Notes under the pieces: model-generated
The model's database searches: none
The model's input: the letters and a program-made list of their open reading frames with translations, nothing else
What the model was told of the DNA's origin: nothing
Made by a program: the position numbers and the translations under genes
Shown: positions 16,708-24,809 of the stretch, in pieces
Position numbering within the stretch: position 1 is the stretch's first letter
How the letters are laid out: each line of letters begins with the position of its first letter
From: SHVO01 sp041905525
Lineage (GTDB): Bacteria > Pseudomonadota > Alphaproteobacteria > Rhodospirillales > Rhodospirillaceae
Length of the DNA: 64,000 bases
NCBI GenBank assembly: GCA_041905525.1
Contig: JAYRKY010000001.1
Location: 525,490 to 589,489, forward strand
Reading direction: 5' to 3'

Positions 16708-17964
16708 ATGTCCGTTCAGGTCACCACCCTTTCCAACGGTCTGCGTGTCGTCACGGATCGCATGTCCTCCGTCGAGACCGTGGCGGTGGGCGTTTGGGTC
16801 GCGGCCGGTACGCGCCATGAAACGGCGGACGTCAACGGCATCTCGCACCTGCTCGAACATATGGCCTTCAAGGGCACCGCGCGCCGGTCAGCCCAGGCGA
16901 TCGCCGAGGAAATGGACAATGTCGGCGGGCAGCTTAATGCCTACACCAGCCGCGATCACACCGCCTACTTTGCAAAGGTGCTGAAGGAAAATCTCCCGCT
17001 CGCGGTCGATATCCTGTCCGACATTCTTTTGAACTCCACCATGGACCCGGAAGAACTGGCGCGCGAGCAGCATGTGGTGGTGCAGGAGATCTATCAGGCG
17101 GACGACACCCCGGACGACATCATCTTCGATCATCATCAGGCCACCGCGTTTCCCAACCAGCCGATGGGCTGGCCCGTGCTGGGCAAGGAACCGATCGTGC
17201 GTTCTATCACTTCGGAACGGCTCAAGGCCTACATGGCCGGCAACTATGCCGCCGACAGCATGGTGGTGTCGGCCGCCGGCAATGTGGATCACGACATTTT
17301 CGTCGCGCTGATCGAAAATGCCTTCGGGACGCTGCCCAAATCATCGGCCGTCAGCGAGGTGCCCAGCGTTTACAACGGCGGCGACTACCGCGAAAAACGC
17401 AAGCTCGAGCAGGTTCATCTCGTTCTCGGCTTTGGCGGCCTCGCATACGACGATGCCGATTTCTACAATCTCGGCGCGCTCTCGACGCTGCTGGGCGAGG
17501 GCATGTCCTCGCGTCTCTTTCAGGAAATCCGCGAAAAGCGCGGACTCGCCTACTCGGTGTATTCGTCGACTCAGTCGTTCTCCGACTGCGGTATCTTCTC
17601 GATCTACATGGGCACCGGCCGCGCCGACGTGCCCAAGCTGATCCCGGTGTTGTGCGAGGAAATCAAGAAGGTCCATGACGGCGTGACACAGGACGAAGTG
17701 AAGCGCGCCCGGGCGCAGATCAAGTCGGGCCTGCTCATGTCCCTCGAAAGTCCGTCCAGCCGCTGCGGCCAGCGCGCGCGTCAGATCATGATCTACGGCC
17801 ATCCGCTTTCCACCGATGAGATTATTGCGAAAGTGGAAGCCGTCGACGCGGGCGGGATTACCCGCACGGCCGCGCGCATCTTCTCCAGCGCCCCGACGAT
17901 GGCGGCGCTCGGGGAATTGAAAACACTCGAGAGTCTCGACGCGATTCGCGCCCGCCTAAATTGA
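16708..17964 (+). CDS. M16 family zinc peptidase (processing-peptidase-like)
   Basis: The 418-residue protein has the inverted zinc motif HLLEH (H47, E50, H51) within ISHLLEHMAFKGT and a downstream ligand Glu in EQHVVVQEI. VGGQLNAYTSRDHTAYFAK is typical of the active MPP-beta/PqqF-like subfamily. The C-terminal half contains the conserved RGLAYSVYS of the second, inactive fold unit. At about 45 kDa it matches the single-unit alphaproteobacterial enzymes such as rickettsial putative peptidase. No signal peptide is visible, so it probably acts in the cytosol. It lies in operon with thrC and ends just before a terminator. Confidence 0.85.
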   Translation: MSVQVTTLSNGLRVVTDRMSSVETVAVGVWVAAGTRHETADVNGISHLLEHMAFKGTARRSAQAIAEEMDNVGGQLNAYTSRDHTAYFAKVLKENLPLAVDILSDILLNSTMDPEELAREQHVVVQEIYQADDTPDDIIFDHHQATAFPNQPMGWPVLGKEPIVRSITSERLKAYMAGNYAADSMVVSAAGNVDHDIFVALIENAFGTLPKSSAVSEVPSVYNGGDYREKRKLEQVHLVLGFGGLAYDDADFYNLGALSTLLGEGMSSRLFQEIREKRGLAYSVYSSTQSFSDCGIFSIYMGTGRADVPKLIPVLCEEIKKVHDGVTQDEVKRARAQIKSGLLMSLESPSSRCGQRARQIMIYGHPLSTDEIIAKVEAVDAGGITRTAARIFSSAPTMAALGELKTLESLDAIRARLN

Positions 17965-17981
17965 TGGCCGGCTAAACAAAA

Positions 17982-18012
17982 GGGCGGCCCTTTGGGGGCC
18001 GCCCAGATGTTT
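17982..18012 (+). terminator. Terminator hairpin between the M16 peptidase gene and yqgE
   Basis: Perfect 9-bp arms GGGCGGCCC (17982-17990) and GGGCCGCCC (17996-18004) flank the loop TTTGG. The 5' side is preceded by AAACAAAA, which becomes a T-rich tract on the minus strand. It can therefore stop the convergent yqgE transcript, and the thrC-M16 transcript less strongly. Confidence 0.7.
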
Positions 18013-18026
18013 AGTTCGTCCAATCT

Positions 18027-18632
18027 TTACGCGTGTCCGACTTCCGTCGACAGACGATGCGGGGCGATACCAAGCCGCGCCAACGCCAGTTCCCACTTGT
18101 GATCGTATCCGTCGGAGAACAGGAGGCCTGAATCCGACGGCACGCACAGCCACGCATTGCGCTTAATCTCCTCGTCGAGCTGGTTTGGGCCCCAGCCTGA
18201 GTACCCAAGCGCCATGAGGTTCTGGTGCGGTCCGTACCCTTCGGCGATGTCCTTCAGGATCTCGGTCGTCGCCGACAAGGCTATGTCCTCGTTCACCACC
18301 ACGGTTCCGGACTTTTGGTAGTCGGAGGAATGCAGCACGAAGCCGCGCTGCACTTCGACCGGACCGCCGCGATGCACATGGATCTGCGAACAGTTGTTGG
18401 AGCGCGGCGTGATCTTCAGCTGTCCGAGGATGTCGGTGAAGCGCAGATCGTTCAGCGGCTTGTTGACGATCAAACCCATCGCGCCTTCGGCGGAGTGAGC
18501 GCAAACGTAAATCACAGTGCGGTGGAACCGGGGATCCGCCATCGTCGGCATGGCGACAAGCAGCTGGCCGGTCAGATAACCCGAGGTGGTCTGTAACATT
18601 GCTCTACCCATGGCATCCTCAAACTCAGACAT
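18027..18632 (-). CDS. yqgE: YqgE/AlgH family protein (UPF0301)
   Basis: The 201-residue protein matches the YqgE/AlgH family. GYLTGQLLVAMPTMADPRF is the classical opening, HSAEGAMGLIVNKPL follows, and the VHRGGPVEVQRGFVLHS and LGYSGWGPNQLDEEI blocks are all present. The family is widespread and its biochemical function is unknown. Two in-frame ATGs lie close together (18632 and 18611); the downstream one gives the more usual N-terminus. It lies convergent to the M16 gene and upstream of rnhA on the other side. Confidence 0.88.
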   Translation of the reverse strand: MSEFEDAMGRAMLQTTSGYLTGQLLVAMPTMADPRFHRTVIYVCAHSAEGAMGLIVNKPLNDLRFTDILGQLKITPRSNNCSQIHVHRGGPVEVQRGFVLHSSDYQKSGTVVVNEDIALSATTEILKDIAEGYGPHQNLMALGYSGWGPNQLDEEIKRNAWLCVPSDSGLLFSDGYDHKWELALARLGIAPHRLSTEVGHA

Positions 18633-18756
18633 CGTCTAACCTTCTAACGACAGAGATGGGGCCTCGGTTCGCATCCTCAAGCGACGTCAACATTTTACCT
18701 TATTTGGTGCGGTCTTTGTTCAGGAGAATTGTGAGCGGCGTGCAAATGACGCCTCA

Positions 18757-19212
18757 TTAACCGCGGAATTTCTCCGCTTCCGCGCGCGCGAGCACATCGA
18801 CCCGCTCGTTTTCGACATGACCGGCGTGGCCCTTGACCCACATCCAGGTCACATTGTGCCCCAATCTTGCCTCATCCAACACCTGCCAGAGGTCGGCGTT
18901 CTTCACGGGTTTTTTATCGGCGGTCTTCCACCCCTTCCGCTTCCACCCATGAATCCATTCGGTGATGCCTTTCTGGACGTACTGGCTGTCGGTGAACACG
19001 GTCACGGAACAATTGCGAGTCAAGGCTTTCAGACCCTGGATCACCGCCATCAGCTCCATGCGGTTATTCGTGGTCAGCGGCTCGCCACCCGCCAGTTCCT
19101 TCTCGGTGCCCCTATAACGCAACAGCGCGGCCCACCCGCCGGGCCCCGGGTTGCCCAGACACGCGCCATCGGTGAAGAGTTCGACTGCGGTCGACGCCGG
19201 TGCGTCCGGCAT
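18757..19212 (-). CDS. rnhA: Ribonuclease HI
   Basis: The 151-residue enzyme removes RNA from RNA-DNA hybrids. All four carboxylates of the DEDD site are visible: D15 in FTDGAC, E53 in NNRMELMAV, D75 in FTDSQYV and the last Asp (about 139) in NERVDVLA. The basic WIHGWKRKGWK handle that grips the hybrid is also present. The ATG lies immediately after the thrB stop on the same strand, so the two genes are co-transcribed, a common pairing in alphaproteobacteria. Confidence 0.93.
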   Translation of the reverse strand: MPDAPASTAVELFTDGACLGNPGPGGWAALLRYRGTEKELAGGEPLTTNNRMELMAVIQGLKALTRNCSVTVFTDSQYVQKGITEWIHGWKRKGWKTADKKPVKNADLWQVLDEARLGHNVTWMWVKGHAGHVENERVDVLARAEAEKFRG

Positions 19213-20196
19213 TTAACCCAACCCGTACTCGCCGACACTTTTCACCTGACGGTGAAAGTTCAGCTTCTGGAGATATTCGCGCGGGTCCTTGGGTTTCACG
19301 AGCGCCCCCGGCGGCGTGTTCACCCAGTCGTAAAGGCGCGTCAACATGAAGCGCAAAGCCGAGCCGCGCGCGAACAGTGGCAGCGTTTCCTTTTCAAGCT
19401 CGGACAGCGGCCGTACGGCTTCGTAAGCGGACAACATCCGCTTCGCCTTCGTGCTGTTCAGCTCGCCCGTCGGCTCGAAGCACCACGCGTTGAGGCAGAT
19501 CGCCACGTCATAGGCCAGAAAGTCCGTGCAGGCGAAATAGAAGTCGATCAGCCCCGAGCATTTGCCGTCCAGGAAGAAAACATTGTCCGGGAAAAGATCC
19601 GCATGGATCACGCCCGACGGAAGATCCGGCGTCGCGCGCAGAACCGGCCAGGCCGCGCTCAGCACCTCGAGTTCGCTGCGCATCAGGCCCGGCAGGCTTG
19701 GGTCGAGTGTCGCGGCGGTCTCCTCGCTGATCTTGCCGACCAGGGTGCGCCAGCCTTCGACCGAGAGGTTGTTCGCGCGCACGCCGGGATACGACAGACC
19801 GGCGTTGTGCAGCTTCGCCATCGCGGTGCCCAGCTCCGCGCAGTGCTCCGGCGTGATCCGCCGGGGCCACATGCCGCGCAGAAAGCTGATGATGGCGCCG
19901 GGGCGTCCGGCGATCGTGCGCAAGGTCTGGCCGTCGCGGCCCTTGATCGGCACCGGGCAGGCGACGCAGCCCGCTTCGGCTAGATGCTCCATGAAGCCGA
20001 GAAAGAAGGGCAGGTCCTTCGGATCGACCCGCTTTTCATACAGCGTCAGGATGTAGGGCCCGCGCGTGGTCTCGATCAGGAAGTTCGAGTTTTCCACCCC
20101 TTCGGCGATGCCCTTGCAGCTCACGATCTCGCCGATGTCATAGGCGGCCGAGAGGGCGGCGAGGTCGTCGTCGGAAACTTCGGTATAAACAGCCAT
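19213..20196 (-). CDS. thrB: Homoserine kinase, APH-fold type (ThrB)
   Basis: The 327-residue kinase phosphorylates homoserine for threonine synthesis. It has the aminoglycoside-phosphotransferase fold rather than the GHMP fold: MAVYTEVSDDDLAALS at the start, GVENSNFLIETTRGPYILTLYE for ATP binding, VIHADLFPDNVFF (H-x-D-x4-N catalytic loop) and LIDFYFACTD (metal-binding Asp). This type is usual in alphaproteobacteria and pseudomonads. It is followed without a gap by rnhA. Its product feeds threonine synthase, encoded about 4 kb upstream. Confidence 0.92.
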   Translation of the reverse strand: MAVYTEVSDDDLAALSAAYDIGEIVSCKGIAEGVENSNFLIETTRGPYILTLYEKRVDPKDLPFFLGFMEHLAEAGCVACPVPIKGRDGQTLRTIAGRPGAIISFLRGMWPRRITPEHCAELGTAMAKLHNAGLSYPGVRANNLSVEGWRTLVGKISEETAATLDPSLPGLMRSELEVLSAAWPVLRATPDLPSGVIHADLFPDNVFFLDGKCSGLIDFYFACTDFLAYDVAICLNAWCFEPTGELNSTKAKRMLSAYEAVRPLSELEKETLPLFARGSALRFMLTRLYDWVNTPPGALVKPKDPREYLQKLNFHRQVKSVGEYGLG

Positions 20197-20403
20197 ATTT
20201 CGTTCTAATGGCCCCGGACGCGGCGCTGCCGGGGCGGAAATCCCTTAAACCGGGGTCATAGAATCACAAAATCGATGAAAAAGCGCATCTTTTTAACGCG
20301 TTCCGCTTTGCCGGCTATGCATTCTCTGGCGCTTGCGTAAGGGGCCCCGGCGTGCAAATTTCGCGCACTTTTAAGGGTTAACGCCTTCCCGGACTGGCTC
20401 TGT

Positions 20404-20958
20404 ATGAACATGTTCTCCGTCTCCCGCGTGCGCGTCCTCCTCCTGTCGGGAGCGGCTGTGGCTGTCCTCGGCGCCTGCACGCCGGACCGCACCATCCCGC
20501 CGTGCCCGAATGTGCGCGTGGACAGCGTCACCGCCAACCTCACGCAGTTCCGCGACGGCCCGGGCCGCGAAGTCAGCGACATCGCCTATCAGGCCGAAAT
20601 CGTGAACTACAAGGGCACCTGCACCCAGGACCTCGACAAGAATAACGTCGAAGGCACCGCCGAGGTCGAAATGGAAATCGAGATGGCGATGGCCACCGGG
20701 CCCGCCGCGCCGAAGGGCGACGTGCCCCTCTATTACTTCGTCGCCATTCCGCAGCTGTACCCGGATCCCGCCGGGAAGAAGATTTTTGAAGTCCGCCGCA
20801 CCAGCACGGGCGGCCCCTCGAAAGTCGAGCGCTGGACCGAACACGTGACCCTCACCTTACCGGTGACCAAGGCGCGCCCCTCCGCGGGATACGATATCTA
20901 CGTGGGCTTCCAGCTCACCGATGCGCAGCTCGCGTTCAATCGCACCCGCGTGAAATAA
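20404..20958 (+). CDS. Hypothetical lipoprotein
   Basis: The 184-residue protein has a clear lipoprotein signal, VAVLGAC, with Cys at about residue 25. The mature domain is rich in beta strands and has two further cysteines (PPCPN and KGTCTQD). Similar lipoproteins of about 180 residues occur in many alphaproteobacteria, but I know no function. The stop lies seven bases from that of the convergent lipoprotein gene. Confidence 0.65.
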   Translation: MNMFSVSRVRVLLLSGAAVAVLGACTPDRTIPPCPNVRVDSVTANLTQFRDGPGREVSDIAYQAEIVNYKGTCTQDLDKNNVEGTAEVEMEIEMAMATGPAAPKGDVPLYYFVAIPQLYPDPAGKKIFEVRRTSTGGPSKVERWTEHVTLTLPVTKARPSAGYDIYVGFQLTDAQLAFNRTRVK

Positions 20959-20965
20959 GCCGCGC

Positions 20966-21511
20966 TTACCCGCAGCCTTCCACGTACTGCACCGGCTCGG
21001 CATTTCCGGATTGGATGCCGGCGATTTTGCCTTGCGCGGTGATGAAGCGCAGGGCGTATCGCTTATCCACGCTGTAAACCGTCAAATATTGCGCGCCGGG
21101 TGACGTGTCGTACTTGTGCGGCAGCACCTCGACCTGCGCGCCGTACACATCCCGCACCTTGGAAGCCGCATCGCCGAGGCCAACGCCCGTGTCGGTCTTC
21201 ATCGTGCCCTCGCGCACGTCGAGGCGCTGCAGCGCGCCCCCCTCCAGCATGGCGTACACGCCGGGATAGGTCTGGGACGCGGCGAAGAAGCAGCCGTTCG
21301 GCTCGACGCCCTGGGGGAGTGTCAGCCCAAGCGACGTTTGCGCTTGCGCGAGCGGCATGCCGACGCGCGCCTGCCCCACGCCGTCCATGCGCAAAGCCGG
21401 CGGCTTGTCGCACGCGGCAAGGACAAGAAGAGCGAACAGCGCACTCGCCTTGACGAACTTATCCACAGGCGAGCGCCTATTTGGTAATACACGCGAAGAT
21501 ATCCACAACAT
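20966..21511 (-). CDS. Hypothetical lipoprotein
   Basis: The 181-residue product has a hydrophobic segment ending LVLAAC (Cys near residue 34) and a mature region with the sequence GVGQARVGMPLAQAQTSLG. This looks like the short repeat found in several periplasmic proteins where an alpha-beta unit begins with I/V-G-M-x-x-x-x-V/A. The ATG at 21511 is preceded by AGGAG at eight-base spacing. A GTG at 21466 would give a more compact lipoprotein signal but lacks a good ribosome site. Its promoter must lie in the intergenic region shared with the glycine riboswitch. Confidence 0.6.
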   Translation of the reverse strand: MLWISSRVLPNRRSPVDKFVKASALFALLVLAACDKPPALRMDGVGQARVGMPLAQAQTSLGLTLPQGVEPNGCFFAASQTYPGVYAMLEGGALQRLDVREGTMKTDTGVGLGDAASKVRDVYGAQVEVLPHKYDTSPGAQYLTVYSVDKRYALRFITAQGKIAGIQSGNAEPVQYVEGCG

Positions 21512-21567
21512 TCGGTGGCTCCTAGGTTGACCCTGCCTTCCGAATCAGCCCACACTCCCGACACCTT

Positions 21568-21776
21568 ATCCCCCCGTGGAAGAGACCGGTACCCACGACG
21601 CCGGCGCCGAAGGAGCAACCGCCCTCGGAAACTCTCAGGCAAAAGGACCGCGGGGGATTGGTACTCTGGAAAGTAGAACGCGGAGCATTGCGCCGCGGTC
21701 TCACCGAAGATGTAAGCCGTTGCGTTCGTCTGAACGCGAGATCCGGTGAATCTTTCAGGTTTTCCGACAGAGGGGG
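21568..21776 (+). ncRNA. Tandem glycine riboswitch
   Basis: Two glycine aptamers lie in series ahead of gcvT. In aptamer 1 (about 21568-21658) P1 is formed by ATCCCCCCG and CGGGGGAT, with core blocks GCGCCGAAGGAGCAA and CTCTCAGGCAAAAGGACC. Aptamer 2 (about 21664-21772) is closed by CTCTG and CAGAG and contains CTCACCGAAGATGTAAGCC, CGGTGAATCTTTCAGG and TTTTCCGACAGAGG. Both repeats have the AGGCAAAAGGACC/CAGGTTTTCCGAC-type glycine-binding core. In this family, glycine normally switches on the cleavage-system genes. Confidence 0.93.
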
Positions 21777-21843
21777 GCGCCGCGGCAGAAGGACTCTGAG
21801 TCCGTGATGGCCGCCGGCGTTGAACCTCTTTTTGGAGTACCGC
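21777..21843 (+). promoter_or_regulatory. Probable expression platform of the glycine riboswitch
   Basis: Between aptamer 2 and gcvT lies GC-rich sequence able to fold (CGCCGCGGC against GCCGCCGGCG, with an inner GGACT/AGTCC stem at 21791-21803). It ends in CCTCTTTTT at 21826-21833, just before the GGAG ribosome site. This could act as a conditional terminator. The structure is inferred by eye. Confidence 0.5.
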
Positions 21844-22983
21844 GTGGCCGATCCCCATAGCTCTTCCAGCGCGCCGCTCAAGCATACCCCGCTTGAGGCC
21901 CTGCATCTGTCCCTGGGTGCCAAGATGGTCCCGTTCGCCGGCTACAACATGCCGGTGAACTATCCCATGGGCGTCCTGAAGGAGCATGTGCATACGCGCA
22001 CCGAGGCGGGATTATTCGATGTGTCGCACATGGGGCAGGGCGAACTGTCGGGCGAAGGCGTCGACGCCGCGCTCGAAGCCCTGGTGCCGGGCGACTTGAA
22101 GGGGCTGAAGCCCGGTCATATCCGCTACACCGTTCTGCTGAACGACGCGGGCGGCATTCTCGACGATCTCATGGTCACGCGCCCCGCCGAACCCGGCAAG
22201 GAGCGCAGCCTCGTGCTCGTCGTCAACGCCGCGTGCAAGGATCAGGATTTCGCGCACATCGCCGCCAAGCTTGCGGGCAAGGCGACGTTGGTGCGCCACG
22301 AAGACGCCGCGCTGCTGGCGCTGCAAGGCCCCTCGGCGGCCAAGGTGCTGGCGCGCATCATTCCGGAAGCGGTTTCCATGGGCTTCATGACCAGCCGCAC
22401 CGCCAGCTTCGAGGGCGTGCCGGTTCGCTTGTTCCGCTCGGGCTACACCGGCGAGGACGGCTATGAAATCTCCGTGCCCGCCGCCAAGGCCGAACAGGTC
22501 GCGCGCCGCCTTCTGAGCGAGCCGGGCGTGGCCGCGATCGGTCTCGGCGCCCGGGATTCGCTGCGTCTTGAAGCGGGCCTTTGTCTGTACGGCAGCGACA
22601 TCGACACAACCACGACGCCGGTCGAGGCCGGCCTCTCTTGGGTGATCGGCAAGCGCCGGCGCGCCGAAGGCGGGTTCCCCGGCGCGGCCACGATTCTCGA
22701 GCAGCTGAAAGACGGCGCCGCCAAAACACGTGTCGGCATCAAGCCGCTCGGCAAGGCGCCGGCCCGCGCCCATACGGAAATCCAGGACGAAGCCGGAAAC
22801 CGCATCGGCGAAATCACTTCTGGGGGTTTCGGGCCCACGGTGAACGCGCCGGTCGCGATGGGCTACGTCGCTTCAAAATTCGCCGCGAACGGCACCAAGG
22901 TGAGTCTCATCGTGCGTGGACAGGCCCTTCCGGCCGAAGTCGCGCCGCTGCCGTTCGCGCCGCATCGCTATTTCAAAGCCTAG
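21844..22983 (+). CDS. gcvT: Glycine cleavage system T protein (aminomethyltransferase)
   Basis: The 379-residue protein transfers the aminomethyl carbon to tetrahydrofolate. It has LHLSLGAKMVPFAGYNMPV, the GLFDVSHMGQ motif with the catalytic-loop Asp, GYTGEDGYEIS and GARDSLRLEAGLCLYGSD. I chose the GTG at 21844, which has GGAG six bases upstream, over a TTG 24 bases before it. It is the first gene of gcvT-H-PA-PB behind the glycine riboswitch. Confidence 0.93.
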   Translation: MADPHSSSSAPLKHTPLEALHLSLGAKMVPFAGYNMPVNYPMGVLKEHVHTRTEAGLFDVSHMGQGELSGEGVDAALEALVPGDLKGLKPGHIRYTVLLNDAGGILDDLMVTRPAEPGKERSLVLVVNAACKDQDFAHIAAKLAGKATLVRHEDAALLALQGPSAAKVLARIIPEAVSMGFMTSRTASFEGVPVRLFRSGYTGEDGYEISVPAAKAEQVARRLLSEPGVAAIGLGARDSLRLEAGLCLYGSDIDTTTTPVEAGLSWVIGKRRRAEGGFPGAATILEQLKDGAAKTRVGIKPLGKAPARAHTEIQDEAGNRIGEITSGGFGPTVNAPVAMGYVASKFAANGTKVSLIVRGQALPAEVAPLPFAPHRYFKA

Positions 22984-23013
22984 AAAACGAAAGTTGAACG
23001 AGGGGAGAGCGTT

Positions 23014-23391
23014 ATGAGTGTGCGTTTCACGAAAGACCACGAGTGGATCAAGGTCGACGGCAATGTCGGAACCGTTGGGATCACTCAATATGCCCAAGCG
23101 CAGCTCGGCGACATCGTGTTCGTCGAGGTGCCGGCCGCGGGGAAGGCCCTGAAGGCGGGCGGCGAGGCGGCGGTGGTTGAATCCGTGAAGGCGGCCAGCG
23201 AGGTCTACACGCCCGTCAGCGGCACCGTAAAGGAAGGCAACGGCGCGCTTCCCGATGCGCCGCAGACCGTGAACGAGGATCCGCAAGGCGCGGGCTGGTT
23301 CTTCAAGATCGAACTCTCGAACCCGGGCGAGCTCGACGGTCTCATGGACCAGGCGGCCTACGAGAAATACGTGGCGGATTTGGGCGCCTAG
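23014..23391 (+). CDS. gcvH: Glycine cleavage system H protein
   Basis: The 125-residue carrier has the lipoylation site in ESVKAASEVY with Lys59, the usual FTKDHEWIKVDG opening and a C-terminal GWFFKIEL strand. The lipoyl arm shuttles the aminomethyl group between P, T and L proteins. Length is normal. It follows gcvT by 30 bases with GGGGAG upstream of its ATG. No lipoate ligase or L protein gene is present in the window. Confidence 0.94.
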   Translation: MSVRFTKDHEWIKVDGNVGTVGITQYAQAQLGDIVFVEVPAAGKALKAGGEAAVVESVKAASEVYTPVSGTVKEGNGALPDAPQTVNEDPQGAGWFFKIELSNPGELDGLMDQAAYEKYVADLGA

Positions 23392-23400
23392 ACCTTTGCC

Positions 23401-23423
23401 ATCGCCCGGCGTCGCCGGGCGAT
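23401..23423 (+). other. Perfect hairpin between gcvH and gcvPA
   Basis: ATCGCCCGGC (23401-23410) and GCCGGGCGAT (23414-23423) form a 10-bp stem with a GTC loop. No T-run follows. It could be a small dispersed repeat, or a processing or stability element that sets the ratio of GcvH to GcvP. Confidence 0.45.
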
Positions 23424-23462
23424 CGCCGGGGGCAATGACAGTGAAATAGAGGATCGAAGCCG

Positions 23463-24809
23463 ATGCGTTATCTCCCACTCTCAGACACCAACCGCCGCGA
23501 CATGTTGGCCGCGATCGGCGCCGGATCCGTGGACGAGCTGTTCAAGGACCTTCCGAAAAAGGCGCTGGCCTCGGCGCGATTCGATCTTCCGAACACCATG
23601 AGCGAGATCGAGGTGGAACGCGCGCTCGGCGCGATGGCGGCGAAAAACATGAACTGCGCCGCCGCACCCGCGTTCCTGGGCTGCGGGAATTACCGCCATC
23701 ATACGCCCGCGTCGCTCGACTACATCATCCAGCGCGGCGAATTCCTCACCGCGTACACACCCTACCAGCCGGAGATCAGCCAAGGCACGCTGCAGGCGAT
23801 CTTCGAATTCCAGACCCAGGTCGCGCTCATCACCGGCATGGAGGTCGCCAATGCCTCCATGTACGACGGCGCCACCGCCTGCGCCGAAGCCGTGGCCATG
23901 GCCGCGCGCGTGACCAAACGCACGCAGGCCTTGGTCTCGGGCCGCGTGCATCCGCACTACCGCGACGTCACCAAGACGCAGATGAAATTCCTCGATGTGG
24001 ATGTCGAATGCCTGGCGCCGGATCCGTATGGCGTCGAGGACCTCATCGGCCGCGTCACCCCGGACCTCGCGTGCGTTGTCGTCCAGACGCCCGGCTTTTT
24101 CGGTCATCTGTCGGACTACACCGTGCTCGCCGAAGCCTGCCACAAAGCCGGCGTTCTGCTGGTTGTGTGCGTCACCGAGCCCGTTTCGCTCGGACTCGTG
24201 AAATCCCCGGGTGCCATGGGCGCCGATATCGTCGTCGGTGAGGGACAAGCGCTGGCCGGACCCATGAGCTTTGGCGGCCCCGGTGTCGGTCTGTTCGCGA
24301 CGCGCGAGAAGTACCTGCGCCAGATGCCCGGCCGTCTCTGCGGCGAGACCACCGACGAGGACGGCCGCCGCGGCTGGGTGCTCACCCTCTCCACCCGCGA
24401 GCAGCATATCCGCCGCGAGAAGGCGACCTCCAACATTTGCACCAACTCCGGTCTGATCGCGCTCGCGTTCTCCATTCATATGACGTTGCTCGGCGAAGCC
24501 GGCTTCAAGCGCCTGGCCGAACTCAACCATGCCACAGCTTGCGATCTCGCGGACAAACTCGAAGCCGTTAAAGGCGTGAAGCTTCTGCCCTCGGCCTTCT
24601 TCAACGAATTCGCCCTTGCGCTGCCGAAGCCGGCGGCCGGCGTCGTTGAGGATCTCGCCAAGAAAGGCGTGCTGGGCGGCGTGCCCGCGTCGCGCTTCTA
24701 CCCGACCTATCCGGAACTCGCGAACCTGCTCATCGTCTGCGCCACCGAGACCAACAGCGCCGAGGATCAGGTCAAACTTGTGAAGGCGCTGACGGAGGTG
24801 CTGTCATGA
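23463..24809 (+). CDS. gcvPA: Glycine dehydrogenase (decarboxylating) subunit 1
   Basis: The 448-residue protein is the N-terminal half of a split P protein. The start MRYLPLSDTNRRDML is typical. It has FLGCGNYRHHTPASLDYI, YTPYQPEISQGTLQAIFEFQT and the conserved MSFGGPGVGLFA loop. It forms a heterodimer with GcvPB and decarboxylates glycine with PLP. The ATG at 24806 of gcvPB overlaps its stop. Confidence 0.93.
   Translation: MRYLPLSDTNRRDMLAAIGAGSVDELFKDLPKKALASARFDLPNTMSEIEVERALGAMAAKNMNCAAAPAFLGCGNYRHHTPASLDYIIQRGEFLTAYTPYQPEISQGTLQAIFEFQTQVALITGMEVANASMYDGATACAEAVAMAARVTKRTQALVSGRVHPHYRDVTKTQMKFLDVDVECLAPDPYGVEDLIGRVTPDLACVVVQTPGFFGHLSDYTVLAEACHKAGVLLVVCVTEPVSLGLVKSPGAMGADIVVGEGQALAGPMSFGGPGVGLFATREKYLRQMPGRLCGETTDEDGRRGWVLTLSTREQHIRREKATSNICTNSGLIALAFSIHMTLLGEAGFKRLAELNHATACDLADKLEAVKGVKLLPSAFFNEFALALPKPAAGVVEDLAKKGVLGGVPASRFYPTYPELANLLIVCATETNSAEDQVKLVKALTEVLS

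Noticed and set aside
21527..21555. Promoter TTGACC plus -10 for the glycine riboswitch transcript
   Set aside because: TTGACC is present but no TATAAT-like hexamer lies at 16-18 bases.
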